NCBI GenBank assembly: GCA_947629775.1
Contig: CANRFA010000004.1
Location: 1-64,000 of the forward strand
DNA: 64,000 nt
Reading direction: 5' to 3'
DNA from: an uncultured Oscillospiraceae bacterium
Lineage (GTDB): Bacteria > Bacillota > Clostridia > Oscillospirales > Oscillospiraceae
Part shown: positions 29,715-40,589 of the stretch, one piece after another
How the letters are laid out: each line of letters begins with the position of its first letter
Position numbering within the stretch: position 1 is the stretch's first letter
Made by a program: the position numbers and the translations under genes
The notes under the pieces: generated by a model
The model's database searches: none
Told to the model about the DNA's origin: nothing
The model's input: only the letters and a program-made list of their open reading frames with translations

Positions 29715-30261
29715 GTGAAAAAGGATTTTGACATGACGAAGCGGCCCTACACCCTCTCCATTCTGGTGCGGGATGTGCCCGGGGTGCTGAGCCAGGTGGC
29801 CCGGCTCTTTTCCCGGAAGGGCTATAACATCGAGTCCATCGTCTCCGGCGAGACGGACCGGCCCGGCGTGACCCGCATCACCATCGTGGTGCTGGGGGAC
29901 GAGCTCATGATCTCCCAGCTGGCGGCCCAGTGCCGCAAGCTGATCCCGGTGCTGGCGGTGAAACTGCTGGAGGAGGAGAATTCCATCCAGCGGGAGTTCG
30001 CCCTGATCAAGGTGCAGGCGGCGGACCGCAACGCCCGGGACGAGGTCATTCAGATGGCCAATATCTTCCGGGCCAAGATCATCGACGTGAGCCGCGAGAC
30101 GCTCACGGTGGCCATCTTCGGAGAGCGGGAGAAGACCGGCGCCCTCACCCGGCTGCTGGAGGACTACGGCATTCTGGAGATCGCAAAGACGGGTACTATC
30201 GCCATCGAAAGAGGGCGCAGCACTATATACGATAACAGCAAAATCAAGGAGGAATATAACT

Positions 30262-30281
<20 letters not shown>
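29715..30281 (+). CDS. ilvN: Acetolactate synthase small subunit (second copy)
   Basis: [51 protein letters not shown] start 8 nt after AGGAGG; 3' end overlaps ilvC by 20 nt. Confidence 0.93.
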
Positions 30282-31284
<1,003 letters not shown>

Positions 31285-31375
31285 TCTTACGTGGAGGTTC
31301 TCCCGGCGGGCAGGGGCTCTGGCCCCGGAACGGACCGCCGCGGACCCTTTCTGAACCGCCATACAGGATGAGAAA

Positions 31376-31425
31376 TGCCCCCGAACGGGTTGCGATTCAA
31401 CGCGCCCGTCCGGGGGCTTTCTTTT
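31376..31425. terminator. Intrinsic terminator after ilvC
   Basis: GCCCCCGAACGGG ... CCCGTCCGGGGGC followed by TTTCTTTT. Confidence 0.7.
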
Positions 31426-31493
31426 GTGTGTGGAGGAGCCGGTTCTGTGACCGGAGGTCGAAAGGGGATGCTTTCCGTCTGCGGAACCCCTGG

Positions 31494-33962
31494 TCAGACG
31501 GCGGGTTCCTCGGGCGGTGCCGGTTCCCCGGGGAGGTCCTCCCTGTTCTCCCTGGACCTGCGCACCAGCATGGCCGCAAGACGCCGCAGCTGGTCCATGT
31601 CCAGAGGTTTGGAGAGATGGCCGTCCATGCCGGCATCCATGGCGTTGCGTACATCTTCGGCAAAGGTATTGGCGGTCATGGCGGCGATGGGGATGGTCTG
31701 GGCCTCCGGGTGATCGCAGGCGCGGATGGCCCGGGTGGCGTCGTAGCCGTTCATGACGGGCATCTGTACATCCATCAGAATCATGTCGTAGTACCCCGGC
31801 GGAGATTCCCGGAACCTGCGCAGCGCTTCCTGGCCATTGAGGGCGGTTTCGCAGCGGGCGCCCTCCAGCTCCAGCAGGTCGGTCAGGATCTCCAGGTTCA
31901 GCGCATTGTCCTCCGCCACCAGGAACCGAAGTCCCTCCAGCGTGTCCGAAGGGGTCCTGGTTGGAGTCTCCGCTCCGGGAAGAGCTGGCGGCTCCGTAAA
32001 CAGGGGCCGGAGGATTTCCAGGAAGGTAGCGAGGAAGAAGGGCTTGGGCAGGAACGCGCGGATTCCGGCCTCCCGGGCCTCCTCCTCGATGTCGCTCCAG
32101 TCGTAGGAGGTGAGCACCAGAATGGGGGCCTCCGGCCCGACCGCTTCCCGGATGCGGCGGGCGGTTTCCACGCCGCTGAGGCCCGGCATCTTCCAGTCGA
32201 GAAGGATGACGGAGAAGTCCCGGTTCTCCTGCCGGGCCTGGAGAACCCGGTCCACGGCGGAGGCGCCGTCGGTCACCCAGGTTACCTCGACTCCCGCGTC
32301 CTCCATGATTTCCCGGATTTCCAGGCAGATGTCCGCCTCGTCGTCCGCGACCAGCATGCGGGAGACCCGCTCCCGGAACCAGGTCCGGTCCTCCTCGTTC
32401 TCCGGGAGGGCGAAGGAGAGTTCCACCGTGAACGTGCTGCCCGCTCCGGGGCTGCTCTCCACCCGGATGATGCCGCCCATCAGGTCCACCAGGTTTCGGG
32501 CGATGGCCATGCCGAGGCCGGTGCCCTGAACGGTGTTGGTGAGGGAACTCACTTCCCGGCTGAAGGGAGTGAAGATCTTCTGCAGGAATTCGGGACTCAT
32601 GCCGATGCCGTTGTCCTTCACCGTGAAGCGCAGACTGGCGTAGCCCGGAGAGGAGCGGGGCAGTTCTTCGGTCCGGAAGGAGATGGCGCCTCCCTCCGGC
32701 GTGTACTTGACGGCGTTGGAGAGCAGATTGATGAGAATCTGGTTCACGCGCAGCCGGTCTCCCAGCACTTCGTCCGCTCGGGTGTCCGCCCGGAACACCA
32801 TGCTCTGGTTCTTTGCTTTCGCCTGCGGTCCGATGATGGTCTTCAGATCCTCCACCAGTTCCGACAGGCGGAAGCAGTTCACATTGAGGGAGGTTCTGCC
32901 GCTTTCGATCTTGCTCATGTCCAGCACGTCGTTGATGAGCCCCAGCAGGTGACGGCTGGAGGCGGAGATCTTGCGGCTGTACTCCCGGACCTTTTCCGGC
33001 CGGTCCGCGTCCTTCTCCAGCAGCGTGGCGAATCCGACGATGGCGTTCATGGGGGTGCGGATGTCGTGGGACATGTTGGCGAGGAAGTTGCTCTTGGCCT
33101 CGTTGGCGCTGCGGGCGTCGTCCAGGGCGTCCTGCAGCTGCCGGTTCATCTCTTTCTCCCGGGTCCGGTCCGACAGCACCACGATGTAGCGCTCTCCGGC
33201 CTGCATGGGAGTCCGGTAGATGGTGGCGCGATACCAGCGCTGCTCGCCGGTGCCCTGATGGGTGAACGGGCAGCCCCGGGTGTAACTGCCCCGGGAGGGG
33301 ATCCCGTTCAGCGCGGCCCGCAGCGCGGTCCGGTCCTCTTCCGGCGCGCAGCGAAGAATGGCGGGCACGTTCCGGCGGATCTCTTCCGGGGAAATGCCAA
33401 GCAGACGCTCCACATTGGGGCTGATGTAGTCCACGTGGCGGTCCTGGGCCTGAAACATAAGGACGATGTCGTCCACGTTCCGGGAGAGCATGTCGAACAT
33501 GTATTCCCGGGCCTGCAGCTCCATGCGGGCCGTCTGCGACTGTCGCCGCCCCCGCAGGAACATAAAGGCGAGGACAGAGATTCCCAGCAGCAGAAAGAGG
33601 ACGACGAAGACGGGCGCGTTGGGCCTCTGCGCGGGAAGGAAACCGGTGCGGGCGGCCTGCGGGGCAGCGATGTGAACGGTTCCGGTGGAGAGCGGTACGC
33701 TTCCGTTCGGGGGGATGACAGAGAAGCATGCGCTGGCGGAGAAAGCCGTGCCTTCCGGCGTGCCCGGCAGGTTTCCTCTGGTCCGGACGGGCTGTCCCTG
33801 TTCCCGCGGCGCGCAGGGATCGTGGCTTTCCCGGGTGTAAATCGCCTCCAGCTGATCCGTACGGTCTTTGCCGATCTGCCGGGATGCTTGCGGGAAGCAG
33901 GCGAGGGCGATCAGGGCGATGGCCAGCGCCAGAAGGAGCGGACTCCGAAACCGGTTCTTCAT
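31494..33962 (-). CDS. Hybrid sensor histidine kinase (TM sensor-PAS-HisKA-HATPase-REC-REC)
   Basis: FLANMSHDIRTPMNAIVGFATLL, ILINLLSNAVKYTPEGG, GTGLGMAIARNLVDLMGG, two receiver domains (VILLDWKMPGLSG; MILMDVQMPVMNGYDATRAIR). Confidence 0.93.
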   Translation of the reverse strand: MKNRFRSPLLLALAIALIALACFPQASRQIGKDRTDQLEAIYTRESHDPCAPREQGQPVRTRGNLPGTPEGTAFSASACFSVIPPNGSVPLSTGTVHIAAPQAARTGFLPAQRPNAPVFVVLFLLLGISVLAFMFLRGRRQSQTARMELQAREYMFDMLSRNVDDIVLMFQAQDRHVDYISPNVERLLGISPEEIRRNVPAILRCAPEEDRTALRAALNGIPSRGSYTRGCPFTHQGTGEQRWYRATIYRTPMQAGERYIVVLSDRTREKEMNRQLQDALDDARSANEAKSNFLANMSHDIRTPMNAIVGFATLLEKDADRPEKVREYSRKISASSRHLLGLINDVLDMSKIESGRTSLNVNCFRLSELVEDLKTIIGPQAKAKNQSMVFRADTRADEVLGDRLRVNQILINLLSNAVKYTPEGGAISFRTEELPRSSPGYASLRFTVKDNGIGMSPEFLQKIFTPFSREVSSLTNTVQGTGLGMAIARNLVDLMGGIIRVESSPGAGSTFTVELSFALPENEEDRTWFRERVSRMLVADDEADICLEIREIMEDAGVEVTWVTDGASAVDRVLQARQENRDFSVILLDWKMPGLSGVETARRIREAVGPEAPILVLTSYDWSDIEEEAREAGIRAFLPKPFFLATFLEILRPLFTEPPALPGAETPTRTPSDTLEGLRFLVAEDNALNLEILTDLLELEGARCETALNGQEALRRFRESPPGYYDMILMDVQMPVMNGYDATRAIRACDHPEAQTIPIAAMTANTFAEDVRNAMDAGMDGHLSKPLDMDQLRRLAAMLVRRSRENREDLPGEPAPPEEPAV

Positions 33963-34213
33963 GCTGCGTACCCTCCTTGTGTTCGGATGGAAGGTTTCCT
34001 CGAAGCGGGGGCGGAATCTGCCCCTGAGAGGAAAAAACACCATGGATTCTATCACAGGGCGGCGTTCTCTTCAAGAGAGCCCCTCCAGGGACGGTTTTCG
34101 GCGCGGGAGCTTCTTCGGAAGACCCCAATGCCAGGAGCCTCGGGGGAGGAGGGGAACGGAAAAGGCGCGGACTGTCCGCCCCTGCAGGGGAAGACGGTCC
34201 GCGCCTTGCGGAT

Positions 34214-34786
34214 TCAGACGGAGAGCACGCGGTCGATTTCCGCGCAGGCCCGGGCGAGAACCGCTTCGGGATCCACGCCGATCACGTCCAGATTGTCTGC
34301 GGAGAAGCAATGAGCCTCCCGGATGCCGTGGTAAGTGCGGGTCAGAGTCCGGACATACTCAAAGCCCAGGTTCTGTCCCTCCAGGGAACCGCCGGCGGTG
34401 ACGGCATAGAGAAGCCGCCTGGCCTGGCACAGCCCCATGGGAAGGCCCTCAGCCGTATAGGAGAAGGTGAGGCCCAGAACCATGACCGATTCGAAATAGA
34501 GCTTGAGAACGGCGGGGAAGGACATGTCCCAGCAGGGAGCGGCGATGACCAGCTCGTCCGCCTCCCGGTACTGCCGGGCCAGGCGGAACATGGGGTCGTC
34601 ATAGCGCCCGGCGGCGATCAGGGCGTCCCTCCGGCGCAGCCGGGGCAGACTCAGAGGTTCCAGCCCCAGCGACGCCAGATCCAGGGTTTCCACCTGCCCC
34701 TCCAGGCGCGAAAGAATGTGCTGCCCCAGCCGCCGGGTGCGGGATTCCGGACGCACGCAGGCGTCCAGAAAGAGGACCTTCCTCAT
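34214..34786 (-). CDS. NAD(P)H-dependent FMN oxidoreductase, flavodoxin-like fold
   Basis: MRKVLFLDACVRPESRTRRLGQHIL, ADELVIAAPCWDMSFPAVLKLYFESVMVLGLTFSY. Confidence 0.85.
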   Translation of the reverse strand: MRKVLFLDACVRPESRTRRLGQHILSRLEGQVETLDLASLGLEPLSLPRLRRRDALIAAGRYDDPMFRLARQYREADELVIAAPCWDMSFPAVLKLYFESVMVLGLTFSYTAEGLPMGLCQARRLLYAVTAGGSLEGQNLGFEYVRTLTRTYHGIREAHCFSADNLDVIGVDPEAVLARACAEIDRVLSV

Positions 34787-35664
34787 GCCAGCTCCACCAG
34801 TTCGTACTCCCGGCTTCCAAGACCCAGTTGAGCGGCGGCTTCGATGGCGTGCACGCCGTGGCGCTTCTCCATGCGCTTGACCAAGTGGGCCTTGCCGGGA
34901 TCCGGGGAGTTGCGCACCGCGTCCACGCAGGCCTGGTCCACGGCGACGGGATCCAGCGAGGCGAAGATGCCGATGTCCGCCATTTCGGGCTCCGCCGGAT
35001 GGTCCACGCAGTCGCAGTCCACGCTGAGGCGGTTGGCCACGTTCACATAGGCCAGGTTTTCCGCCCCCACATGGGCGATGACGGACTGATCCGCGTCCGC
35101 CATGGACTCCAGAAAATCGTCCAGGGGAGCGCTCATCAGGGCCTCAAAGGATGTTTCGCCGGAGCCGGAGACATGAATGTGCTGCTTGCCCCGGGAGGAG
35201 GCGAGGCCGATGGACATGTTTTTCAGAGCGCCGCCCAGACCGGCCATGGGATGGCCCTTGAAGTGGGAGAGAATCAGAATGGAGTTGTAGCGGTCCAGAT
35301 GGGAACCGACGAAGTTTTCCTTCAGATGGAACCCGCCGGTGACCGGCAGGGCGATGTCTCCCTCCTCGTCCAGCAGATCGCAGGGGGCGATGGCGGTGAA
35401 GCCGTGGTCCCGGAAGGTCTGCCAGTGGGCGGAGGTGGTGTTGCGGCGGCCGGCGTAGGCGGTGTTGCATTCCACGATGGTGCCCTGGAGCCTGTCCACC
35501 AGGGGGCCGATGAGCGACGGCTGCAGGAAGTTGTGGCCTCCGGGTTCGCCGGTGGAGATTTTGACGGCCACCTTGTCCTTCAGGGTGATCCCAAGGGCTT
35601 CGTAGATGCGGATCAGGCCATCCGGGCTGATGTCCCGAGTGAAATATACGTTGGGTTTTGGCGT
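34783..35664 (-). CDS. DUF362 family protein (possible ACG start codon)
   Basis: AGGAGG-N9-ACG then PKPNVYFTRDISPDGLIRIYEALGITLKDKVAVKISTGEPGGHNFLQP in frame; SHFKGHPMAGLGGALKNMSIGLASSRGK is typical of DUF362. ORF-track start at 35571 (GTG) loses the conserved N-terminus. Confidence 0.75.
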   Translation of the reverse strand, partial: TPKPNVYFTRDISPDGLIRIYEALGITLKDKVAVKISTGEPGGHNFLQPSLIGPLVDRLQGTIVECNTAYAGRRNTTSAHWQTFRDHGFTAIAPCDLLDEEGDIALPVTGGFHLKENFVGSHLDRYNSILILSHFKGHPMAGLGGALKNMSIGLASSRGKQHIHVSGSGETSFEALMSAPLDDFLESMADADQSVIAHVGAENLAYVNVANRLSVDCDCVDHPAEPEMADIGIFASLDPVAVDQACVDAVRNSPDPGKAHLVKRMEKRHGVHAIEAAAQLGLGSREYELVELA

Positions 35665-35790
35665 GGTTCTGTTCCTCCTTCATGGATATCCGCCGCCTTC
35701 CTGGCAGCGTCAGGGTGGAAAGGAAAAATACAGACAGGATTCATTCCTGTTCTGAATACGGATTGCAATCAGTCCGGTACCTGTGTCTGC

Positions 35791-36858
35791 TCACATCTGT
35801 TCGGACAGCAGGGTGTCCGTGATGCGGCGGGCCAGGGCCTCCGTCCTGCCTTCGACGCCCGGCAGAGCCAGGGCTTCCCCCGGATTGTTGGCGGTTTCCA
35901 GCAGAGCGAAGCGGGCGGGAAGGTAGAAGGACTTGTTCATGTTCATGGCGCCGATCAGCTGCCGGGCCAGGAGATCGCCGCCGGAGTAGCCGGAGACGAC
36001 GATGGCGAAGAGGGCCTTGTCGTAAAACCGGGTCTGGCGGAAGAGGGCGGTCAGGCGGTTGATGAAAGCGGTCAGGTTGGCCGCCAGGGCGTCGTTATAG
36101 TTGGGGCACAGCAGGACCAGACCGTCGCAGCGGCGGACCGCGGGGTAGACCTCTTCCTGCATGACGCCGCCATAGAAGCAGCCTCCGTGCTCTCCGAAGT
36201 GCAGGCACATGGTGTAGGGACAGCCGGAGCAGTCTGAGAGGGTGCCGTTGCGAAGGCCCATTTCCGTGATCCGGAACCGGCCATCCAGATGGCGGGCGGT
36301 CTGACTCCAGAGATCCAGCGTGTTGGAGGTGCGGCGGGTGGAGGCGTGAAGAACCAGCAGCTCCGGACGGCCGTTCCGCCGGGGGAAGACCTCCTGTTCC
36401 AGACGGTCCGCCAGTTCGAGAGCGGCGGCCCTCCAGGCGCCCGGCAGATCCGTGCCCAGGTTGGCCGCCTGCACCCGGAAGTTGGCGAGAGATCCGGTGG
36501 CCTCCACCAGAGGCCGTCCGAGGAGGGCGCAGCCCGCCCGGTTGAGGGCCAGGGCGAACTCTGTGGCGGCGGACTTGGTATACAGATCGGAATTTCCGTG
36601 AATCAGAATACCGGCTGTAGATCCCTCCAGCAGGTGGGACTCCTGCCGCAGGCGGGCCAGGGAGCGCAGAGCGGAGAAGTTGAGACCGGTATCCCCGAGA
36701 GAGAAGGCGAAGAGGAGCCGGCGGTTCCGGAGCCCATCCAGGTTCCCGTCCCGCCGGAACTCCACCTCTCTGCCCGTCCGGACCAGATCCAGAACCGAGT
36801 CCAGAGCCACCCCGTCCGCGGGGCGGTCCGGAGGAAACCGGACCAGAGTCAGGGGCAT
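35791..36858 (-). CDS. Flavodoxin/NADPH-dependent FMN reductase family protein with N-terminal extension
   Basis: LLVLHASTRRTSNTLDLW, CSGCPYTMCLHFGEHGGCFYGG, LVLLCPNYNDALAANLTAFINRLTALFR. Confidence 0.75.
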   Translation of the reverse strand: MPLTLVRFPPDRPADGVALDSVLDLVRTGREVEFRRDGNLDGLRNRRLLFAFSLGDTGLNFSALRSLARLRQESHLLEGSTAGILIHGNSDLYTKSAATEFALALNRAGCALLGRPLVEATGSLANFRVQAANLGTDLPGAWRAAALELADRLEQEVFPRRNGRPELLVLHASTRRTSNTLDLWSQTARHLDGRFRITEMGLRNGTLSDCSGCPYTMCLHFGEHGGCFYGGVMQEEVYPAVRRCDGLVLLCPNYNDALAANLTAFINRLTALFRQTRFYDKALFAIVVSGYSGGDLLARQLIGAMNMNKSFYLPARFALLETANNPGEALALPGVEGRTEALARRITDTLLSEQM

Positions 36859-37793
36859 TTCAGGACCTCCGTCTCCACCCAGTCCAGAAGGTCATCCCAG
36901 ACCTCCTGCCGGTTGATTTCATTGAGCATCTCATGGCGGCCGCCGGGGTAGAGGTTGAGGGTGACATCGGTGCAGCCCGCCTTCTTCAGCAGCAGATACA
37001 CCTTCCGCACGCCCTCGCCCATGGAGCCCACCGGGTCCTGATCGCCGGAGAAGAGAAGAATGGGCATGTCCTTTTTCATCAGGGCCACGTTCTTCGGATT
37101 TCCAATGAACTGAATGCCGCCCAGCATGTCCCGGAACATGGAGACCGTGGGGGTGAAGGTGCAGAGCGGGTCCGCCAGGAAGGCGTCCACAATGGCCTCG
37201 TCCCGGGTGAGCCAGTCCGAACCGGTGCGGGCGGGCTGGAAGGGGCGGTTGTAGGAGCCCATGGAGAGGTCATAGACCAGGTTGCTGACATATTCGGGTC
37301 CCTTCAGACGGCACAGAGTCTCGGAAAGGGCTACGCCGGAGGCCACCAAGGGAGCCTTTTCCTGCCCCGTACCGGAGATGATGGCTGCGTCCACGGCGCC
37401 GGGATGGCGGATCAGGTATGTCCGGGCCAGGAAGGAGCCCATGGAGTGGCCCAGAATCACATAGGGGATGCCGGGGTACTGTTCCCCCTCCATGACCCGC
37501 AGCCGGTGAATGTCCTCCACCAGCAGATCCCAGCCCCCTTTTGGGGCGAAGAATCCGAACTTCCGGTCCCCCAGTTCGGCGGTGCGGCCGTGGCCCAGAT
37601 GGTCGTGGCCGCAGACGAGGATATCATGGGAGGCCAGGAAGCGGGCGGTGGCGTCGTAGCGTCCCATGTGTTCGCCAACGCCGTGAATCAGCTGGACCAC
37701 AGCCCGGGGAGCGCCCTCCGGGATCCACTTCCGGGCCTGAATGGTGTGCAGACCGTCGGTGGAAGGAAAACTGAAATCGGTTACCTGTGTCAA
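36849..37793 (-). CDS. Alpha/beta hydrolase (monoacylglycerol lipase-like)
   Basis: AVVQLIHGVGEHMGRYDATARFLASHDILVCGHDHLGHGRT, YVILGHSMGSFLARTYLIRHPG, PILLFSGDQDPVG, YPGGRHEMLNE. Confidence 0.93.
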   Translation of the reverse strand: MTQVTDFSFPSTDGLHTIQARKWIPEGAPRAVVQLIHGVGEHMGRYDATARFLASHDILVCGHDHLGHGRTAELGDRKFGFFAPKGGWDLLVEDIHRLRVMEGEQYPGIPYVILGHSMGSFLARTYLIRHPGAVDAAIISGTGQEKAPLVASGVALSETLCRLKGPEYVSNLVYDLSMGSYNRPFQPARTGSDWLTRDEAIVDAFLADPLCTFTPTVSMFRDMLGGIQFIGNPKNVALMKKDMPILLFSGDQDPVGSMGEGVRKVYLLLKKAGCTDVTLNLYPGGRHEMLNEINRQEVWDDLLDWVETEVLKCP

Positions 37794-37871
37794 CGCAAAT
37801 CACCTTTCCTTCCGCTCCCCCGGCTGGGGGAGCGGAGTCGTTCTTCGAACAGTTTAACACAATATCCCGGC

Positions 37872-38597
37872 TTAAGCAAGCCGGATGCGCTCCAGGAGGG
37901 AGCGGATGGTCCGGGCGCGTCGCCTTCCGTCCTCCGCCAGGTCCTGGAGCAGGCTCTGCAGAGAAGGGTCCCGGGAGCGCAGGGAGGCCTGGAAGCAGGA
38001 CCGCTCCCACTTCTGTTCCCACAGAAACTGCTCCCGCAGGGCCTGGGGCAGAGACGGGCTGCGTTCCGGCGCGGTGGCCACAGGCTGGTAGCGGCGGCCG
38101 GTTTCCAGAAAGTAAGCGGCGCTCAGACGCTGTCTGGTCTGTTGGAGGCTGGCGGACATGGAGGAAAGCTGGGATCCGTTCCGGGTTCCCGTCCGGCGGA
38201 GCAGCAGGGAAACCGCGAGGGATCCCTCCAGGGTCAGATCCATGAGAGCGGGAAATGCCTCGGCGCCATCCGGTTCGTTCGCGCCGGAACGGGGAAGAGG
38301 GCGCTGCGCGGCCGGCGGCGCCGGCGGTCTGGGTCCGGGCTCCGGCTTCGCCGGCCGTCCGGAGGGAGGAACCGAGCCCGGCATGGGGGCCGGACGGCTG
38401 GAGGGGGCCTGGGATCCGGCTGGGGGCATCCAAGGCCGGTTCGGAGGTGTCTGTGGCCGGTTTGCGGGGGTGTGGGGTGCGGCGACGACAATGGGACTGT
38501 CTTTCTGATCGGGCATGACCCGATTCCAGACCCGGCGAAAGACTTCCGGGTCCGGCTGCATGCGGGCCAGCCGGGCGAGGTCCGGGGCTTCATCCAT
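37872..38597 (-). CDS. Hypothetical protein with proline-rich linker and helical C-terminal region
   Basis: MDEAPDLARLARMQPDPEVFRRVWNRVMPD behind AAGGAGG; Pro-rich central segment; C-terminal helices. Confidence 0.6.
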   Translation of the reverse strand: MDEAPDLARLARMQPDPEVFRRVWNRVMPDQKDSPIVVAAPHTPANRPQTPPNRPWMPPAGSQAPSSRPAPMPGSVPPSGRPAKPEPGPRPPAPPAAQRPLPRSGANEPDGAEAFPALMDLTLEGSLAVSLLLRRTGTRNGSQLSSMSASLQQTRQRLSAAYFLETGRRYQPVATAPERSPSLPQALREQFLWEQKWERSCFQASLRSRDPSLQSLLQDLAEDGRRRARTIRSLLERIRLA

Positions 38598-38713
38598 GAA
38601 TATCTCCTCCTTCACAGGATAAGGGGTCGTTCCCTCCATCCTATGCGGTCCCTTCCGGGTTTGCCCGGCGGGGCATGGAAGTCGAAGGAGCGGGAAGGCT
38701 GTCCTTTGGGCAG

Positions 38714-38754
38714 AAAAACGGACCGGGAACCTGTTCCGGTTCCCGGTCCGGGGG
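38714..38754 (-). terminator. Intrinsic terminator downstream of coaX
   Basis: GGACCGGGAACC-tg-TTCCGGTTCCCGGTCC inverted repeat; minus strand continues GTTTTTCTG. Confidence 0.7.
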
Positions 38755-38771
38755 AAATCTCAACGCGCTCT

Positions 38772-39542
38772 TCAGCGCTTCACGTTCTTCTGGTAGAGGA
38801 CGGACAGGCCCTTCAGCAGCAGGTCCTTGTCCAGGATGATCTCCCGGCGGCACAGAGGGATGATGAACTGCGCGATGCCGCCGGTGGCGATGACGGTGGT
38901 GGAGTATCCCAGTTCCTCCTCCACCCGGTCCAGCATGCCGTCGATCATGGCGGCGGCGCCGTACATGACGCCGCTGCGCATGCAGTCCACGGTGTTTTTC
39001 CCGATAACCCGCCGGGGTTTATCCAGATTGATGCCGGGCAGCTGGGCGGTTCGGGAGGTGAGGGCGTCCAGGGAGATGCGCACTCCGGGGATGATGCACC
39101 CGCCCAGGTAGGTGTTGCCCTTCCCGACGACCTCGATGGTGGTGGCGGTTCCCATGTCCAGCAGGCACAGAGGAGGATTGTATTCGGCCAGGGCGGCGAC
39201 GGCTATCACGATGCGATCGCTGCCCACCTGGGACGGGGTATCCATCTGAATGTTGAGTCCCGTTTTAATGCCGGGGCCCACGACCATGGGCATCTTACCG
39301 GAGACTTTCATGACGCCGGTACGGACGGAGTTGAAGACCGGCGGTACCACGGAAGAGATGATGGAGTCGCAGAGGTCCCGGGGATCGGTGTCAAAGAGGG
39401 AGAGAATATTCTTGATTTCCACCGCGTACTGATCCGAGGTTTTCAGGTAGTCGGTGGCGATGCGGGCCTCATAAGCGATTTTCTGGTGCTTGATGATGCC
39501 GAAGGTGATGTTGCTGTTGCCGATGTCGATTGCAAGGAGCAT
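38772..39542 (-). CDS. coaX: Type III pantothenate kinase
   Basis: MLLAIDIGNSNITFGI, VVGPGIKTGLNIQMDTPSQVGSDRIV, LLDMGTATTIEVV, GGCIIPGVRISLDALTSRTAQLP. Confidence 0.96.
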   Translation of the reverse strand: MLLAIDIGNSNITFGIIKHQKIAYEARIATDYLKTSDQYAVEIKNILSLFDTDPRDLCDSIISSVVPPVFNSVRTGVMKVSGKMPMVVGPGIKTGLNIQMDTPSQVGSDRIVIAVAALAEYNPPLCLLDMGTATTIEVVGKGNTYLGGCIIPGVRISLDALTSRTAQLPGINLDKPRRVIGKNTVDCMRSGVMYGAAAMIDGMLDRVEEELGYSTTVIATGGIAQFIIPLCRREIILDKDLLLKGLSVLYQKNVKR

Positions 39543-39608
39543 GGAAGACCCACCTTTGCGAGATTTCAGGACCGCCCCGCGGTGAAGCGGGCCGGAAGGC
39601 GGAGAGGT

Positions 39609-40262
39609 TCAGCGCGCGCCGGTCTGCAGCATGCGCTTCCGGGTGACGCCCAGAGGCGTGTGGAGCAGCGCTTTGCCGATGGCGGTGACCAGAACAGCCC
39701 CGGCGATGGCTTCCGCTACGCCGGAGGTGGTGACGGTGACCATGACAAGGCCCAGAACGGCTTCCATACCCACGTTTTTGGCAGCGGCGTATTCAGGGGC
39801 CAGGAGGAAGTAGATGCTTCCCATGACCAGGGTGGTGTTGGTGAGAGCGCCCACGGCGCCGACGATGGGCAGGGCCACAAAGTCGTTTACTTTGAACTTT
39901 TTCAGGGCCAGCCACAGCCAGCCGGAGACCACGCCGATGAGGATGCGGCAGCCGATGGCGATCCACACGGACTTGACGGCGCCGGAGAGGCTTTGGCCCA
40001 GGAAGGGAGAGAAGGCGAAGGAGAGCAGAGTGGGATTGACTGTGGCGTTCCACATGGAGCAGAGACCGAAGACACCGCCGAGAATGCCTCCGGCGAGAGG
40101 TCCGAGCAGAACCGCACCGATGATGACGGGGATGTGCAGGGTGGTGGCGGCGATCAGGGGCAGCGGGATCAGCCCGATGCCGGTGGCGGTGAGCAGGACC
40201 TCGATGGCCGCAACCATGGCGAGTCCCGTCATCCAGTGGGTGTCGTACCGTTTTTTCTTCAT
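39609..40262 (-). CDS. ECF transporter S component (likely pantothenate, PanT-like)
   Basis: TM-rich protein with IPVIIGAVLLGPLAGGILGGVFGLCSMWNAT and FNxxxx-type S-component topology; directly upstream of coaX. Confidence 0.75.
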   Translation of the reverse strand: MKKKRYDTHWMTGLAMVAAIEVLLTATGIGLIPLPLIAATTLHIPVIIGAVLLGPLAGGILGGVFGLCSMWNATVNPTLLSFAFSPFLGQSLSGAVKSVWIAIGCRILIGVVSGWLWLALKKFKVNDFVALPIVGAVGALTNTTLVMGSIYFLLAPEYAAAKNVGMEAVLGLVMVTVTTSGVAEAIAGAVLVTAIGKALLHTPLGVTRKRMLQTGAR

Positions 40263-40589
40263 GATATAACCTCCTGCTGCCGCTCCCCGTACGGGGATGC
40301 AGCGCATGTTCGGGGGCCCTGCCCCCAAGCGGCTATTATAAGAACCACACAGGGATTATGCAAGAGAATCCGGCAAGTTTTAACAGATTCTTTCTGCGTG
40401 CGCGGGCACGTAAACAGGTTATCTTCCACCTTTCCGTCACCTCTTCCTGCATATGGAAAAGGCGAAGGACGGGACGGGGCAGTTGCTTTTTTGCCGGATC
40501 TGGGGTAGAATACAGATTCCGGGAAAAACCTGGTTTCAGGTGGAAATCCATCGCGGGAGAAAGGAAGTGAAGCGCGCACCGCCGCGGGG

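Noticed and set aside
36933-40508. 1191 aa plus-strand ORF across lipase, coaX and the S component
   Set aside because: Antisense open frame across several well-supported minus-strand genes.
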